NCBI GenBank assembly: GCA_945876985.1
Contig: CAMCQX010000151.1
Location: 1 to 5,024, forward strand
DNA: 5,024 bases
DNA from: Chitinophaga pinensis
Lineage (GTDB): Bacteria; Bacteroidota; Bacteroidia; UKL13-3
Direction of reading: 5' to 3'
Below the pieces are notes generated by a model, which did not search any database, was not told the DNA's origin, and worked only from the letters and a program-made list of their open reading frames with translations. Position numbers and translations under genes: made by a program. How positions within the stretch are numbered: the stretch's first letter is position 1; each line of letters starts with the position of its first letter. Positions 1 through 5,024 of the stretch are shown one piece after another.

Positions 1-998
1 GAAAATGCTCCGCTGAACCAATAAGCAACGCTTACAGATATTTTACTGCTTATTTCCGGGTTTTGAGCCATGTGCTCCAACCATTGCAAAGCAGGAATCA
101 TGGTTAAGAATATGCCAATAAATAACCATGCCACTTCTTTAATAGGTTCAAAAGAAAAGTCGTTGCTTTCTAATGCTTTTTTATTGCTTAACTTAAAACA
201 AAAGAAAGCAGCACTTAATTGAATAATTTCACGAATAAAAGATATTTTTTTGCCATCAATGGCAATATGTGGCAGTCCATCAATTAGGTTTGGATCAATA
301 AAAATACTGATGATTCCAATGGCCAACCAAATAAAATTTTTCTTGCCATTGATAATAATTTTATTGGTGTAATGAGCGCTCACATCCACATCGTCTAATT
401 GGGTGTTTTTTCTATCTACCAAAAAGAAAACAAATAAAATACCCGCAATGCCAACTATCCATTTTGGTAATAAATGTATAAAAGTCCATTGAAAAGGAAC
501 GCCTTTTAAGTAACCCATAAACAAAGGAGGATCTCCAATTGGAGTTAATAATCCACCTAAATTAGATACAATAAAAATAAAGAAAACAATGTGATATGGC
601 TTTAATCGGTAACGGTTAATGCGCATAAATGGTTTGATTAACAATACTGAAGCACCGGTAGTTCCAAGTAAGTTGGTTAGAATTGCTGCCAATAATAAAA
701 ACAAAATATTATTGATTGGCTTACTTTCAATATCTACAAAAACATAAATGCCTCCACTTGCAACAAACAAAATGGTAAGCAAACTGATAAAGGAAATATA
801 TTCACCAATGGTTTCCAAAGGATGGGTAAAATTATCCATTGCAAAGCCATAATATAAAAACACAATTGCACCTAAACCTACACTAACTTTTGAATAATGA
901 TGGTGCCAAAATTTTTCAAGGAATATTGGACCAATGGCTATTAATAGTAATAATAATACAAAAGGAAAAACTAAAAATAATGGTGGAATGATATGCAT
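1..998 (-). CDS. Sodium:proton antiporter, NhaD/CitMHS_2-like (3' end outside window)
   Basis: Inner-membrane ion transporter, probably exchanging Na+ for H+ in pH and salt homeostasis. The ORF is open from the window edge to an ATG at 996-998, with an in-frame TAA just upstream that fixes this start. It gives 332 complete residues, and the C-terminus is missing; relatives are commonly about 430-470 aa. Long hydrophobic segments are visible near residues 7-27, 38-53, 68-88, 97-121, 136-152, 174-194, 222-235, 258-270 and 288-303. The best signatures are LGTTGASVLLIKPFMR (111-126) and SNLGGLLTPIGDPPLF (145-160); the TPIGDPP loop is typical of NhaD-like antiporters of the ion-transporter superfamily. 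Databases also call this group 'putative citrate transport', so the substrate is uncertain although the family is clear. It is transcribed divergently from the DUF5329 gene, and its leader has no Shine-Dalgarno sequence, as is usual in Bacteroidota. Confidence 0.88.
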   Translation of the reverse strand, partial: MHIIPPLFLVFPFVLLLLLIAIGPIFLEKFWHHHYSKVSVGLGAIVFLYYGFAMDNFTHPLETIGEYISFISLLTILFVASGGIYVFVDIESKPINNILFLLLAAILTNLLGTTGASVLLIKPFMRINRYRLKPYHIVFFIFIVSNLGGLLTPIGDPPLFMGYLKGVPFQWTFIHLLPKWIVGIAGILFVFFLVDRKNTQLDDVDVSAHYTNKIIINGKKNFIWLAIGIISIFIDPNLIDGLPHIAIDGKKISFIREIIQLSAAFFCFKLSNKKALESNDFSFEPIKEVAWLFIGIFLTMIPALQWLEHMAQNPEISSKISVSVAYWFSGAF

Positions 999-1020
999 GA
1001 ATAATATTTAAAATGTTTTA

Positions 1021-1055
1021 CAATTATAATTTACAAAAAATGTTTTTATTGCAAA
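1021..1055 (-). promoter_or_regulatory. Candidate Bacteroidota-type promoter for the antiporter gene
   Basis: Read on the minus strand, TATAATTG (1021-1028) matches seven of eight positions of the Bacteroidota -7 consensus TAnnTTTG. A TTTG (1052-1055) lies 23 bases upstream, at the upper end of the usual -33/-7 spacing. The start codon would follow about 20 bases after the -7 element. In DNA this AT-rich such matches arise by chance, so this is tentative. Confidence 0.25.
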
Positions 1056-1072
1056 TAATAATCATGGCAAAT

Positions 1073-1450
1073 ATGAAGAAACTATTGATAATTTTTACAT
1101 TTTTATTGGCAAATAAAATAGAGGCCAAAACATTTTTTGCTTTCCCTTTTTCCATTACACAAAATTTTTCGGAAGAACAGAAAATAGAAAAACTAATTAA
1201 TTACATAGAAAAAAGTGAAGCCCTATTTATTAGAAATGGTACAGAATACCCCGCAAAAGAAGCCGCTGACCATTTAAGAATGAAACGTAAAAAAGCAGGA
1301 AATAAGGTAAAAACGGCCAAAGATTTTATTGACTTAATAGCCAGCAAATCATCTATGAGTGGAGAAGCCTATCAAATGAAATTTAAAAATGGTGCTATTA
1401 TTAACACCCGCGATATGTTAAACAATGAACTCAGGAAAATAGATAAATGA
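1073..1450 (+). CDS. Exported DUF5329 family protein
   Basis: Small exported protein of unknown function, 125 aa from the chosen start. ATG 1073 is preferred because it begins directly with a classic signal peptide: MKK, a hydrophobic run (LLIIFTFLL), then a probable cut after NKIEA at residue 18. In-frame ATGs at 1064, 1040 and 1013 exist. The 1013 start would put 20 extra residues before the signal and lies only 14 bases from the divergent antiporter start. The mature part carries the DUF5329 pattern: FIRNGTEYPAKEAADHLR (52-69), then KVKTAKDFIDLIASKSSMSG (78-97), and a short C-terminal helix (113-124). There are no cysteines, no lipobox and no recognisable catalytic residues, so a periplasmic or secreted location is inferred. 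Family membership comes from remembered motif similarity. I associate this family more with Proteobacteria, but codon use and base composition look like the neighbours. Confidence 0.8.
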   Translation: MKKLLIIFTFLLANKIEAKTFFAFPFSITQNFSEEQKIEKLINYIEKSEALFIRNGTEYPAKEAADHLRMKRKKAGNKVKTAKDFIDLIASKSSMSGEAYQMKFKNGAIINTRDMLNNELRKIDK

Positions 1451-1458
1451 TCATTTAT
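1443..1458. repeat. Perfect 16-base dyad over two convergent stop codons
   Basis: ATAAATGATCATTTAT is a perfect palindrome. Its left half ends in the TGA stop of the DUF5329 gene (1448-1450), and its right half contains, on the complementary strand, the TAA stop of the DUF1569 gene (1455-1457). T-rich tracts follow on both strands, so a transcript from either side could form a six-pair stem with a GATC loop before a U-rich stretch. The stem is A/T only and therefore weak. It may be a minimal bidirectional terminator or simply chance in AT-rich sequence. Confidence 0.5.
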
Positions 1459-1916
1459 TTTACCAGTCCAAACTGATTGAAATGATGCCAAGTGTGTTTG
1501 GTAAAAAACTGAGTCCATTCCTCAATATTTAATAAACCAAAAATTGGATGCGTTTTATCAACAATGGCATTTTCTTTGATTGCATTTGCAACCAATAGAT
1601 GTCGTTTTTCATATTCATCAATGGCCAATGCTAAGTTTGCTAAAGTGCATTCAAACGATAAACTTTCAGTAAATTCATTGGTAATTCCTCGTTTGAAACC
1701 TCCCTCCGACCATAAAAAAGCACGCTTTACTTTCTCAATTTTATCGGCTGGTGTTAATACCTTCACTTTATTATTCGATAATACATAATCGTAAATTAAA
1801 CTTACATGTTCTATCATTTGCTGCGCATTTAAACTCCCAAATAATGCAGGAGTTTCAGGATTTAATTCGTTGCGAAGCGCAGTAAAATCAATATTGGGGA
1901 ATTTTGTGAAATTCAT
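1455..1916 (-). CDS. DUF1569 family protein with DinB-like four-helix fold
   Basis: A 153-residue soluble protein with no signal peptide or membrane segment. It resembles DUF1569, a branch of the DinB/YfiT-like four-helix-bundle superfamily whose members usually bind a metal through three histidines and have mostly unknown functions (some relatives are thiol transferases). Candidate ligands are His37 (in QQMIEHVS, 33-39) and the HxxxH pair His141/His145 in FFTKHTWHHFNQFGL (137-151); this C-terminal W-F-KH-HH-QFGL block is the strongest family mark. The second helix region carries FLWSEGGFKRGI (67-78). The start lies 12 bases after the ppk1 stop on the same strand, so cotranscription with ppk1 is likely. 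Its stop faces the DUF5329 stop with 4 bases between. A specific substrate cannot be assigned. Confidence 0.78.
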   Translation of the reverse strand: MNFTKFPNIDFTALRNELNPETPALFGSLNAQQMIEHVSLIYDYVLSNNKVKVLTPADKIEKVKRAFLWSEGGFKRGITNEFTESLSFECTLANLALAIDEYEKRHLLVANAIKENAIVDKTHPIFGLLNIEEWTQFFTKHTWHHFNQFGLVK

Positions 1917-1928
1917 ATTCTTAATTAA

Positions 1929-4016
1929 TTATTCCCCTTTTATATATATTTCATTTAAATAGTTATAGGTTTCTATCTGACTACTTTTTTTATTTTTGCA
2001 ATCACTTAATTGATAATCATTTTCACCATGTTCGTTAATTCTTCTGGCTTTACACTCATCATTTAATTGCAAATTGATAATTGTTTTTATGGTGTTTTTT
2101 ATTGCTGGATTATAAATAGGGAAAGCACATTCTATTCTATTAGTTAAGTTTCTGCTCATCCAATCGGCACTGGCCAAATAAATTAATTCGCTGCCATTAT
2201 TACAAAAAATATACACACGTGCATGCTCTAAAAACTTGTCAATGATACTGATTACTTCTATGTTTTCACTTAATCCTTTTACACCTGGAAGCAAAGAACA
2301 AACTCCTCTCACTATTAATTGAATTTTTACTCCTACCCTACTTGCATCGTATAATTTTTTTATCACATCATTGTCAACTAAACTATTCATTTTAGCAATG
2401 ATATACGCGGACTTACCTTCTTTTTTATTTGAAATTTCGGTATCTATCATTTCTAAAAACCTACGTTTCATGTTATCGGGCGCTATTAATAAGTGCTTAT
2501 AAACTCCACGTTTCATGTTTAAAAATAATTGATCGCTTAACATTTCTAACTCATTTGATATGCGCTCATCTTTAGTAAAAATAGCAAAATCACTGTAAAT
2601 TTTAGCGGTCATTCCATTGTAATTTCCAGTAGATAAATGTGCGTATTTAACAGTTTGATTGTTTTCTTTTCGGTAAATTAAACAATATTTGGTATGTACT
2701 TTTTGACCTGGTTTTCCAAAATGAACATGTGCCCCAGCTTCTTGTAATTGATTGGTCCAATATATATTTGATTCCTCATCAAACCTAGCTTGTAGCTCCA
2801 TTAATACAACCACTATTTTACCATTTTTTATTGCATTTATTAATGCATTAACCACATTACTATGCTTTGCAACCCTATACAAAGTTATTTTTATAGTATG
2901 AACATTTGGATCAATAGCCGCTTCGCGTAATAAGCGAATTAAATAATCGAATGACTGATAAGGATGGTGTAATAAAACATCGTGTTTAGCAATTACATCA
3001 AATAAATTTTTAGCTTTATCAAGTTCTCTAATTCCTAAAACTGGAAGTGATTCATAATAATCTTCCTCATTTCCAACTTTCGGAAAATCCATAAAATCTT
3101 TGAAATTATGGTACTTACCACCTGCAACCATGTTTACATTTTTAAGCTCTAGCTTTTTTGCAAACAAATCGAGCATTTGCATAGGCATAGCGGCATCATA
3201 AACAAACCTTGTAGGAATACCACGAGACCGCTGTTTGATACTTTTTTGAATTTTATCGAGCAATGATACCGTATAATCTCTATCGTCTGTATCAATTGTA
3301 AACTCCGCATCACGGGTAATTTTAATAATATATGATTCATAGGTATCGTAATCAAACTGTTGGAATATTCTACTTAAATTCAGTTTTATAATGTCTTCTA
3401 AACAAATAATAAAGTTCCCATTTTCATTGGTTGGTAATTGATAAAAACGGTTTAAAATACCAACGGGAACTTCAATAATGGCATGTTTTGGTGCTAAAAT
3501 ATTTTTACTATCTAAAAGTCGTACGGCCAAATAAATTGATTGATCTCTTAAATGTGGAGTATGCCTTAAATCGTCAATAATAATTGGAAAAAGTAAATTG
3601 ATAATATTGGTTTTAAAATAATTTTTAACTTGTAACTTTTGATCTTCATCAATTTCATTGTTATTCACTAAAAATATTTTTTTTGCCGCTAAACTTGGTA
3701 ATATACTATTTTGATAATTTTTATTGAACCTATCTTGTAGTGTTTGAACTTTTAATTGAATGGATTCTAAGATTTCATCAGGACTATTTTGAACATCACT
3801 GATTGCTTTTTTGCCATTTACTCTCTGAACCCTGCGTAATTGGGCAACACGTACTTTAAAAAATTCGTCTAAATTGGAAGAAAAAATAGCTAAAAACTTA
3901 ATCCTTTCCATTAAAGGATTTGCAGGATTTTCGGCTTCCTGCAATACTCTTTCATTAAAATAAAGCCAACTTATTTCTCTGTCTTTAAATAGGTAACCTT
4001 TACTAGATTTGATCAT
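1929..4016 (-). CDS. ppk1: Polyphosphate kinase 1 (PPK1), complete
   Basis: Reversibly polymerises the gamma-phosphate of ATP into inorganic polyphosphate; in bacteria polyP supports phosphate storage, stress survival and stationary phase. The 695-aa length is normal for PPK1. The N domain has REISWLYFNERVLQEA (13-28) and the ATP-binding SNLDEFFKVRV (47-57). The head domain covers about 120-310. The two phospholipase-D-like catalytic domains carry HPYQSFD (351-357), TLYR (378-381), LQARFDEESN (408-417), KVHTKYCLI (439-447), YAHLSTGNYNG (458-468), IVRG (568-571) and EHARVYIF (597-604). His441 is the expected phosphorylated histidine and His598 the second catalytic one; Arg381 and Arg411 match the Mg2+/phosphate-binding arginines. 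All keep a constant +6 offset from remembered E. coli numbering (435, 592, 375, 405), so the active site looks intact. The ATG at 4014-4016 suits the family N-terminus. I see no convincing promoter in 4017-4111 and no Pho-type box. It probably heads an operon with the DUF1569 gene. Confidence 0.97.
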   Translation of the reverse strand: MIKSSKGYLFKDREISWLYFNERVLQEAENPANPLMERIKFLAIFSSNLDEFFKVRVAQLRRVQRVNGKKAISDVQNSPDEILESIQLKVQTLQDRFNKNYQNSILPSLAAKKIFLVNNNEIDEDQKLQVKNYFKTNIINLLFPIIIDDLRHTPHLRDQSIYLAVRLLDSKNILAPKHAIIEVPVGILNRFYQLPTNENGNFIICLEDIIKLNLSRIFQQFDYDTYESYIIKITRDAEFTIDTDDRDYTVSLLDKIQKSIKQRSRGIPTRFVYDAAMPMQMLDLFAKKLELKNVNMVAGGKYHNFKDFMDFPKVGNEEDYYESLPVLGIRELDKAKNLFDVIAKHDVLLHHPYQSFDYLIRLLREAAIDPNVHTIKITLYRVAKHSNVVNALINAIKNGKIVVVLMELQARFDEESNIYWTNQLQEAGAHVHFGKPGQKVHTKYCLIYRKENNQTVKYAHLSTGNYNGMTAKIYSDFAIFTKDERISNELEMLSDQLFLNMKRGVYKHLLIAPDNMKRRFLEMIDTEISNKKEGKSAYIIAKMNSLVDNDVIKKLYDASRVGVKIQLIVRGVCSLLPGVKGLSENIEVISIIDKFLEHARVYIFCNNGSELIYLASADWMSRNLTNRIECAFPIYNPAIKNTIKTIINLQLNDECKARRINEHGENDYQLSDCKNKKSSQIETYNYLNEIYIKGE

Positions 4017-4111
4017 TTATTATATAATTTATTAGGTAATATATTGCAAATTAACAATAAATAAAGCTTGCTTGTATATTAACATTTAAACAACTGAATG
4101 AGTATAAACAA

Positions 4112-4144
4112 AAAAAATCCCGCTTTTTTGGAGCAGGATTTTTT
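4112..4144 (-). terminator. Intrinsic terminator of the DUF6580 gene
   Basis: The arms AAAAAATCC (4112-4120) and GGATTTTTT (4136-4144) pair perfectly over nine bases. After one C/A mismatch two more G-C pairs (4122-4123 with 4133-4134) close a nine-base loop. Read on the minus strand, the stem ends in a run of T and starts 14 bases after the DUF6580 stop, which is where a Rho-independent terminator belongs. The A- and T-rich arms make it potentially bidirectional. It also separates the DUF6580 gene from ppk1, arguing that ppk1 has its own promoter in 4017-4111. Confidence 0.8.
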
Positions 4145-4158
4145 AAGATTATAATATT

Positions 4159-4686
4159 TTATGATGCTTTTTCTTCTTTTAAGAAAGGAACATTTACGCT
4201 TAATAAATAGTATGAACCAAATAATATAGCAGTGAATAATAAGTCGCCTTGCAATGCATTTTTAAAGAAAGGTAAACCTGCATAGTAACTTTGTAATAAT
4301 CCACTTAAACTAGTTGGGTAAAAAGTATTGTCTGCAGTATATAAAAACACACAATTGGTTATTAAAAAGAAAACTAATGATCCTAATAATGAAGAACCAA
4401 GTACAGAAATTGGATTGTTTTTATTGGTAACAAACATGCCAATTACACCAAATAAAGCAATACAAGCGTACACAGGAATCATGCCTGCGCCATAAAAACC
4501 AACAAAAAAATCACTGATAAATAATGCAATTAAAGGCAAGCCAATGGCTAAATATCTATTGGCAATAAATGCACCTGCAAATAATGCAATGGCACCCATT
4601 GGTGAAAAATTTGGGGCAAAAGGTAAAAAACGACTGATTGCAGCTAGCGCAATTAATGCAACGATTGTTATAAATTTTTTATTCAT
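4159..4686 (-). CDS. DUF6580 family integral membrane protein
   Basis: A 175-aa inner-membrane protein of unknown function. About six hydrophobic segments are visible (near 4-20, 28-43, 46-64, 70-86, 94-116 and 146-164), with a short charged C-terminal tail (KEEKAS). The family pattern, recognised from memory, is RFLPFAPNFSPMGAIALFAG (19-38), then LIALFISDFFVGFY (52-65), FFLITNCVF (106-114), and the loop-helix YPTSLSGLLQSYYAGLPFFK (123-142) followed by NALQGDLLFTAILFG (143-157). The small size, helix number and the early PNFSP loop resemble substrate-binding (S) components of ECF vitamin transporters. That link is my inference; no ECF ATPase or T component is in the window and no riboswitch is evident in its short leader. 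The start is the only reasonable Met before the first helix. It is transcribed alone, with its own terminator and a plausible promoter. Confidence 0.8.
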   Translation of the reverse strand: MNKKFITIVALIALAAISRFLPFAPNFSPMGAIALFAGAFIANRYLAIGLPLIALFISDFFVGFYGAGMIPVYACIALFGVIGMFVTNKNNPISVLGSSLLGSLVFFLITNCVFLYTADNTFYPTSLSGLLQSYYAGLPFFKNALQGDLLFTAILFGSYYLLSVNVPFLKEEKAS

Positions 4687-4717
4687 TTTTATAGATTTAT
4701 TGTTTTTTAAACGACCG

Positions 4718-4750
4718 CAAAGTAAAGCATATAATTATAAACAAAAACAA
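4718..4750 (-). promoter_or_regulatory. Candidate Bacteroidota-type promoter for the DUF6580 gene
   Basis: On the minus strand TTACTTTG (4718-4725), followed by CGG, matches seven of eight positions of TAnnTTTG. Upstream, a TTG at 4748-4750 gives a 22-base spacer, and an alternative TTTG at 4742-4745 gives 16. Transcription would begin about 25 bases before the start codon. The relatively G/C-containing TTTGCGG stands out from the surrounding AT-rich sequence, which makes this the best promoter candidate in the window. Confidence 0.42.
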
Positions 4751-4753
4751 TTA

Positions 4754-4774
4754 TTTGTTGAATTCATCAACAAA
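4754..4774. repeat. Inverted repeat, 8-base arms, possible operator
   Basis: TTTGTTGA (4754-4761) and TCAACAAA (4767-4774) are perfect inverted repeats around the five-base spacer ATTCA. Allowing a three-base bulge, ACAA (4747-4750) could extend the pairing with TTGT (4775-4778). It lies immediately upstream of the putative -33 element of the DUF6580 promoter and has no T-tract that would make it a terminator. A dimeric regulator site is possible. Confidence 0.5.
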
Positions 4775-4779
4775 TTGTG

Positions 4780-4804
4780 AATTCTAGAATTGTTGTAAAA
4801 CAAC
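4780..4804. repeat. Perfect palindrome followed by a small inverted repeat
   Basis: AATTCTAGAATT (4780-4791) is a perfect 12-base palindrome. It abuts GTTGT (4792-4796) and ACAAC (4800-4804), which form a second inverted repeat around AAA. The GTTG/CAAC words recur in the neighbouring dyad at 4754-4774, and GAATTC occurs at both 4760 and 4779. The cluster looks more structured than plain AT-rich spacer. Confidence 0.45.
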
Positions 4805-4826
4805 CGTTTAATTGAAAAAAATACCA

Positions 4827-4855
4827 TTGGGCAATTTTTGTTATATAAATATTTG
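4827..4855 (+). promoter_or_regulatory. Weak candidate promoter for the exported protein gene
   Basis: TTG (4827-4829) and AATATTTG (4848-4855; seven of eight matches to TAnnTTTG) are separated by 18 bases, giving a leader of roughly 50 bases before the ATG at 4912. An equally spaced alternative pairs TTG at 4812-4814 with AATTTTTG at 4833-4840. The two cannot be told apart by sequence, so the assignment is low confidence. Confidence 0.2.
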
Positions 4856-4911
4856 ATAAATTATTCATATTGCAGCACTATTAAATTACAATAATTTAAA
4901 ACAATTACAAT

Positions 4912-5024
4912 ATGAAAAAACACTTTTTACTAGCTGGAATAGTATTTAGTTTGGGAATTTCTACAAGCATAAATGCACAAACACAGCCTGCAACTGGAAC
5001 AGGAACGGTACTTATTGAAAAAGT
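4912..5024 (+). CDS. N-terminus of an exported protein (cut by window edge)
   Basis: Thirty-seven complete codons are present from ATG 4912 and the frame stays open to the right edge. The product begins with a textbook signal peptide: MKKH, a hydrophobic core (FLLAGIVFSLGI), and a likely signal peptidase I site after INA at residue 22, leaving a mature N-terminus of QTQPATGTGTVLIEKV. There is no lipobox cysteine, so it should be a periplasmic, secreted or outer-membrane protein rather than a lipoprotein. The TGTVLIEKV stretch faintly recalls the start of Bacteroidota insulinase-like (M16) peptidases, but no HxxEH zinc motif is within the visible part, so this is only a guess. The leader before the start (AACAATTACAAT) is A-rich without a Shine-Dalgarno sequence. 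Confidence 0.8.
   Translation, partial: MKKHFLLAGIVFSLGISTSINAQTQPATGTGTVLIEK

Noticed and set aside
1..998. Possible citrate transporter rather than antiporter
   Set aside because: The family label exists in databases, but the LTPIGDPPLF loop and overall pattern fit NhaD-like sodium:proton antiporters better; kept as an alternative in the gene entry only.
1564..1788. Plus-strand open frame of 74 codons
   Set aside because: It lies entirely antisense within the DUF1569 gene, which has clear family motifs; no signal or domain is seen in the plus-strand product.
3149..3355. Minus-strand open frame of 68 codons
   Set aside because: It is in another frame inside the intact ppk1 gene, and the translation has no recognisable features.
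4017..4111. Promoter or Pho box for ppk1
   Set aside because: TTAATTTG on the minus strand resembles a -7 element, but no TTG lies at a proper distance upstream, and no pair of direct repeats typical of a Pho box is present.
4687..4717. Riboswitch in the leader of the DUF6580 gene (considered because of the ECF-like architecture)
   Set aside because: The likely leader is only about 25 bases, too short for a TPP, cobalamin, FMN or preQ1 riboswitch, and no conserved aptamer motif is visible.
4544..4780. Plus-strand open frame of 78 codons
   Set aside because: It is antisense to the start of the DUF6580 gene and runs through its promoter region; the product is low-complexity and unlike any family I know.

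Overview
The window is AT-rich (roughly one third G+C by eye). It reads as ordinary chromosomal DNA of a Bacteroidota bacterium. The support for this is a Bacteroidota-style Na+/H+ antiporter, the A/T-rich leaders without Shine-Dalgarno sequences before every start, promoter-like TTG/TAnnTTTG pairs, and the gene families present. The exact lineage cannot be read from the sequence alone. I see no mobile element, CRISPR array, tRNA, rRNA or phage gene.

Layout from left to right. (1) Positions 1-998, minus strand: the N-terminal 332 residues of a NhaD/CitMHS_2-type sodium:proton antiporter, whose C-terminus lies outside the window. (2) Positions 1073-1450, plus strand: a small exported DUF5329 protein, divergent from the antiporter across a 74-base gap. 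(3) Positions 1455-1916, minus strand: a DinB-fold DUF1569 protein that converges on the DUF5329 gene with only 4 bases between the stops. A perfect 16-base dyad covers both stop codons. (4) Positions 1929-4016, minus strand: complete polyphosphate kinase (ppk1), 12 bases upstream of the DUF1569 gene and probably cotranscribed with it. (5) Positions 4112-4144: a clear hairpin terminator for the next minus-strand gene. (6) Positions 4159-4686, minus strand: a six-helix membrane protein of the DUF6580 family. (7) Positions 4687-4911: a divergent intergenic region with several nested dyads and a good candidate promoter. (8) Positions 4912 to the right edge, plus strand: the signal peptide and first residues of an exported protein.

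The genes do not form one obvious pathway. Ppk1 (polyphosphate storage and stress), the antiporter (Na+/pH homeostasis) and the exported proteins look like housekeeping functions side by side. The only probable operon is ppk1-DUF1569. I found no convincing new system. The points most worth a second look are the dyad cluster at 4754-4804, the dyad over the two convergent stops, and the three uncharacterised families (DUF5329, DUF1569, DUF6580).
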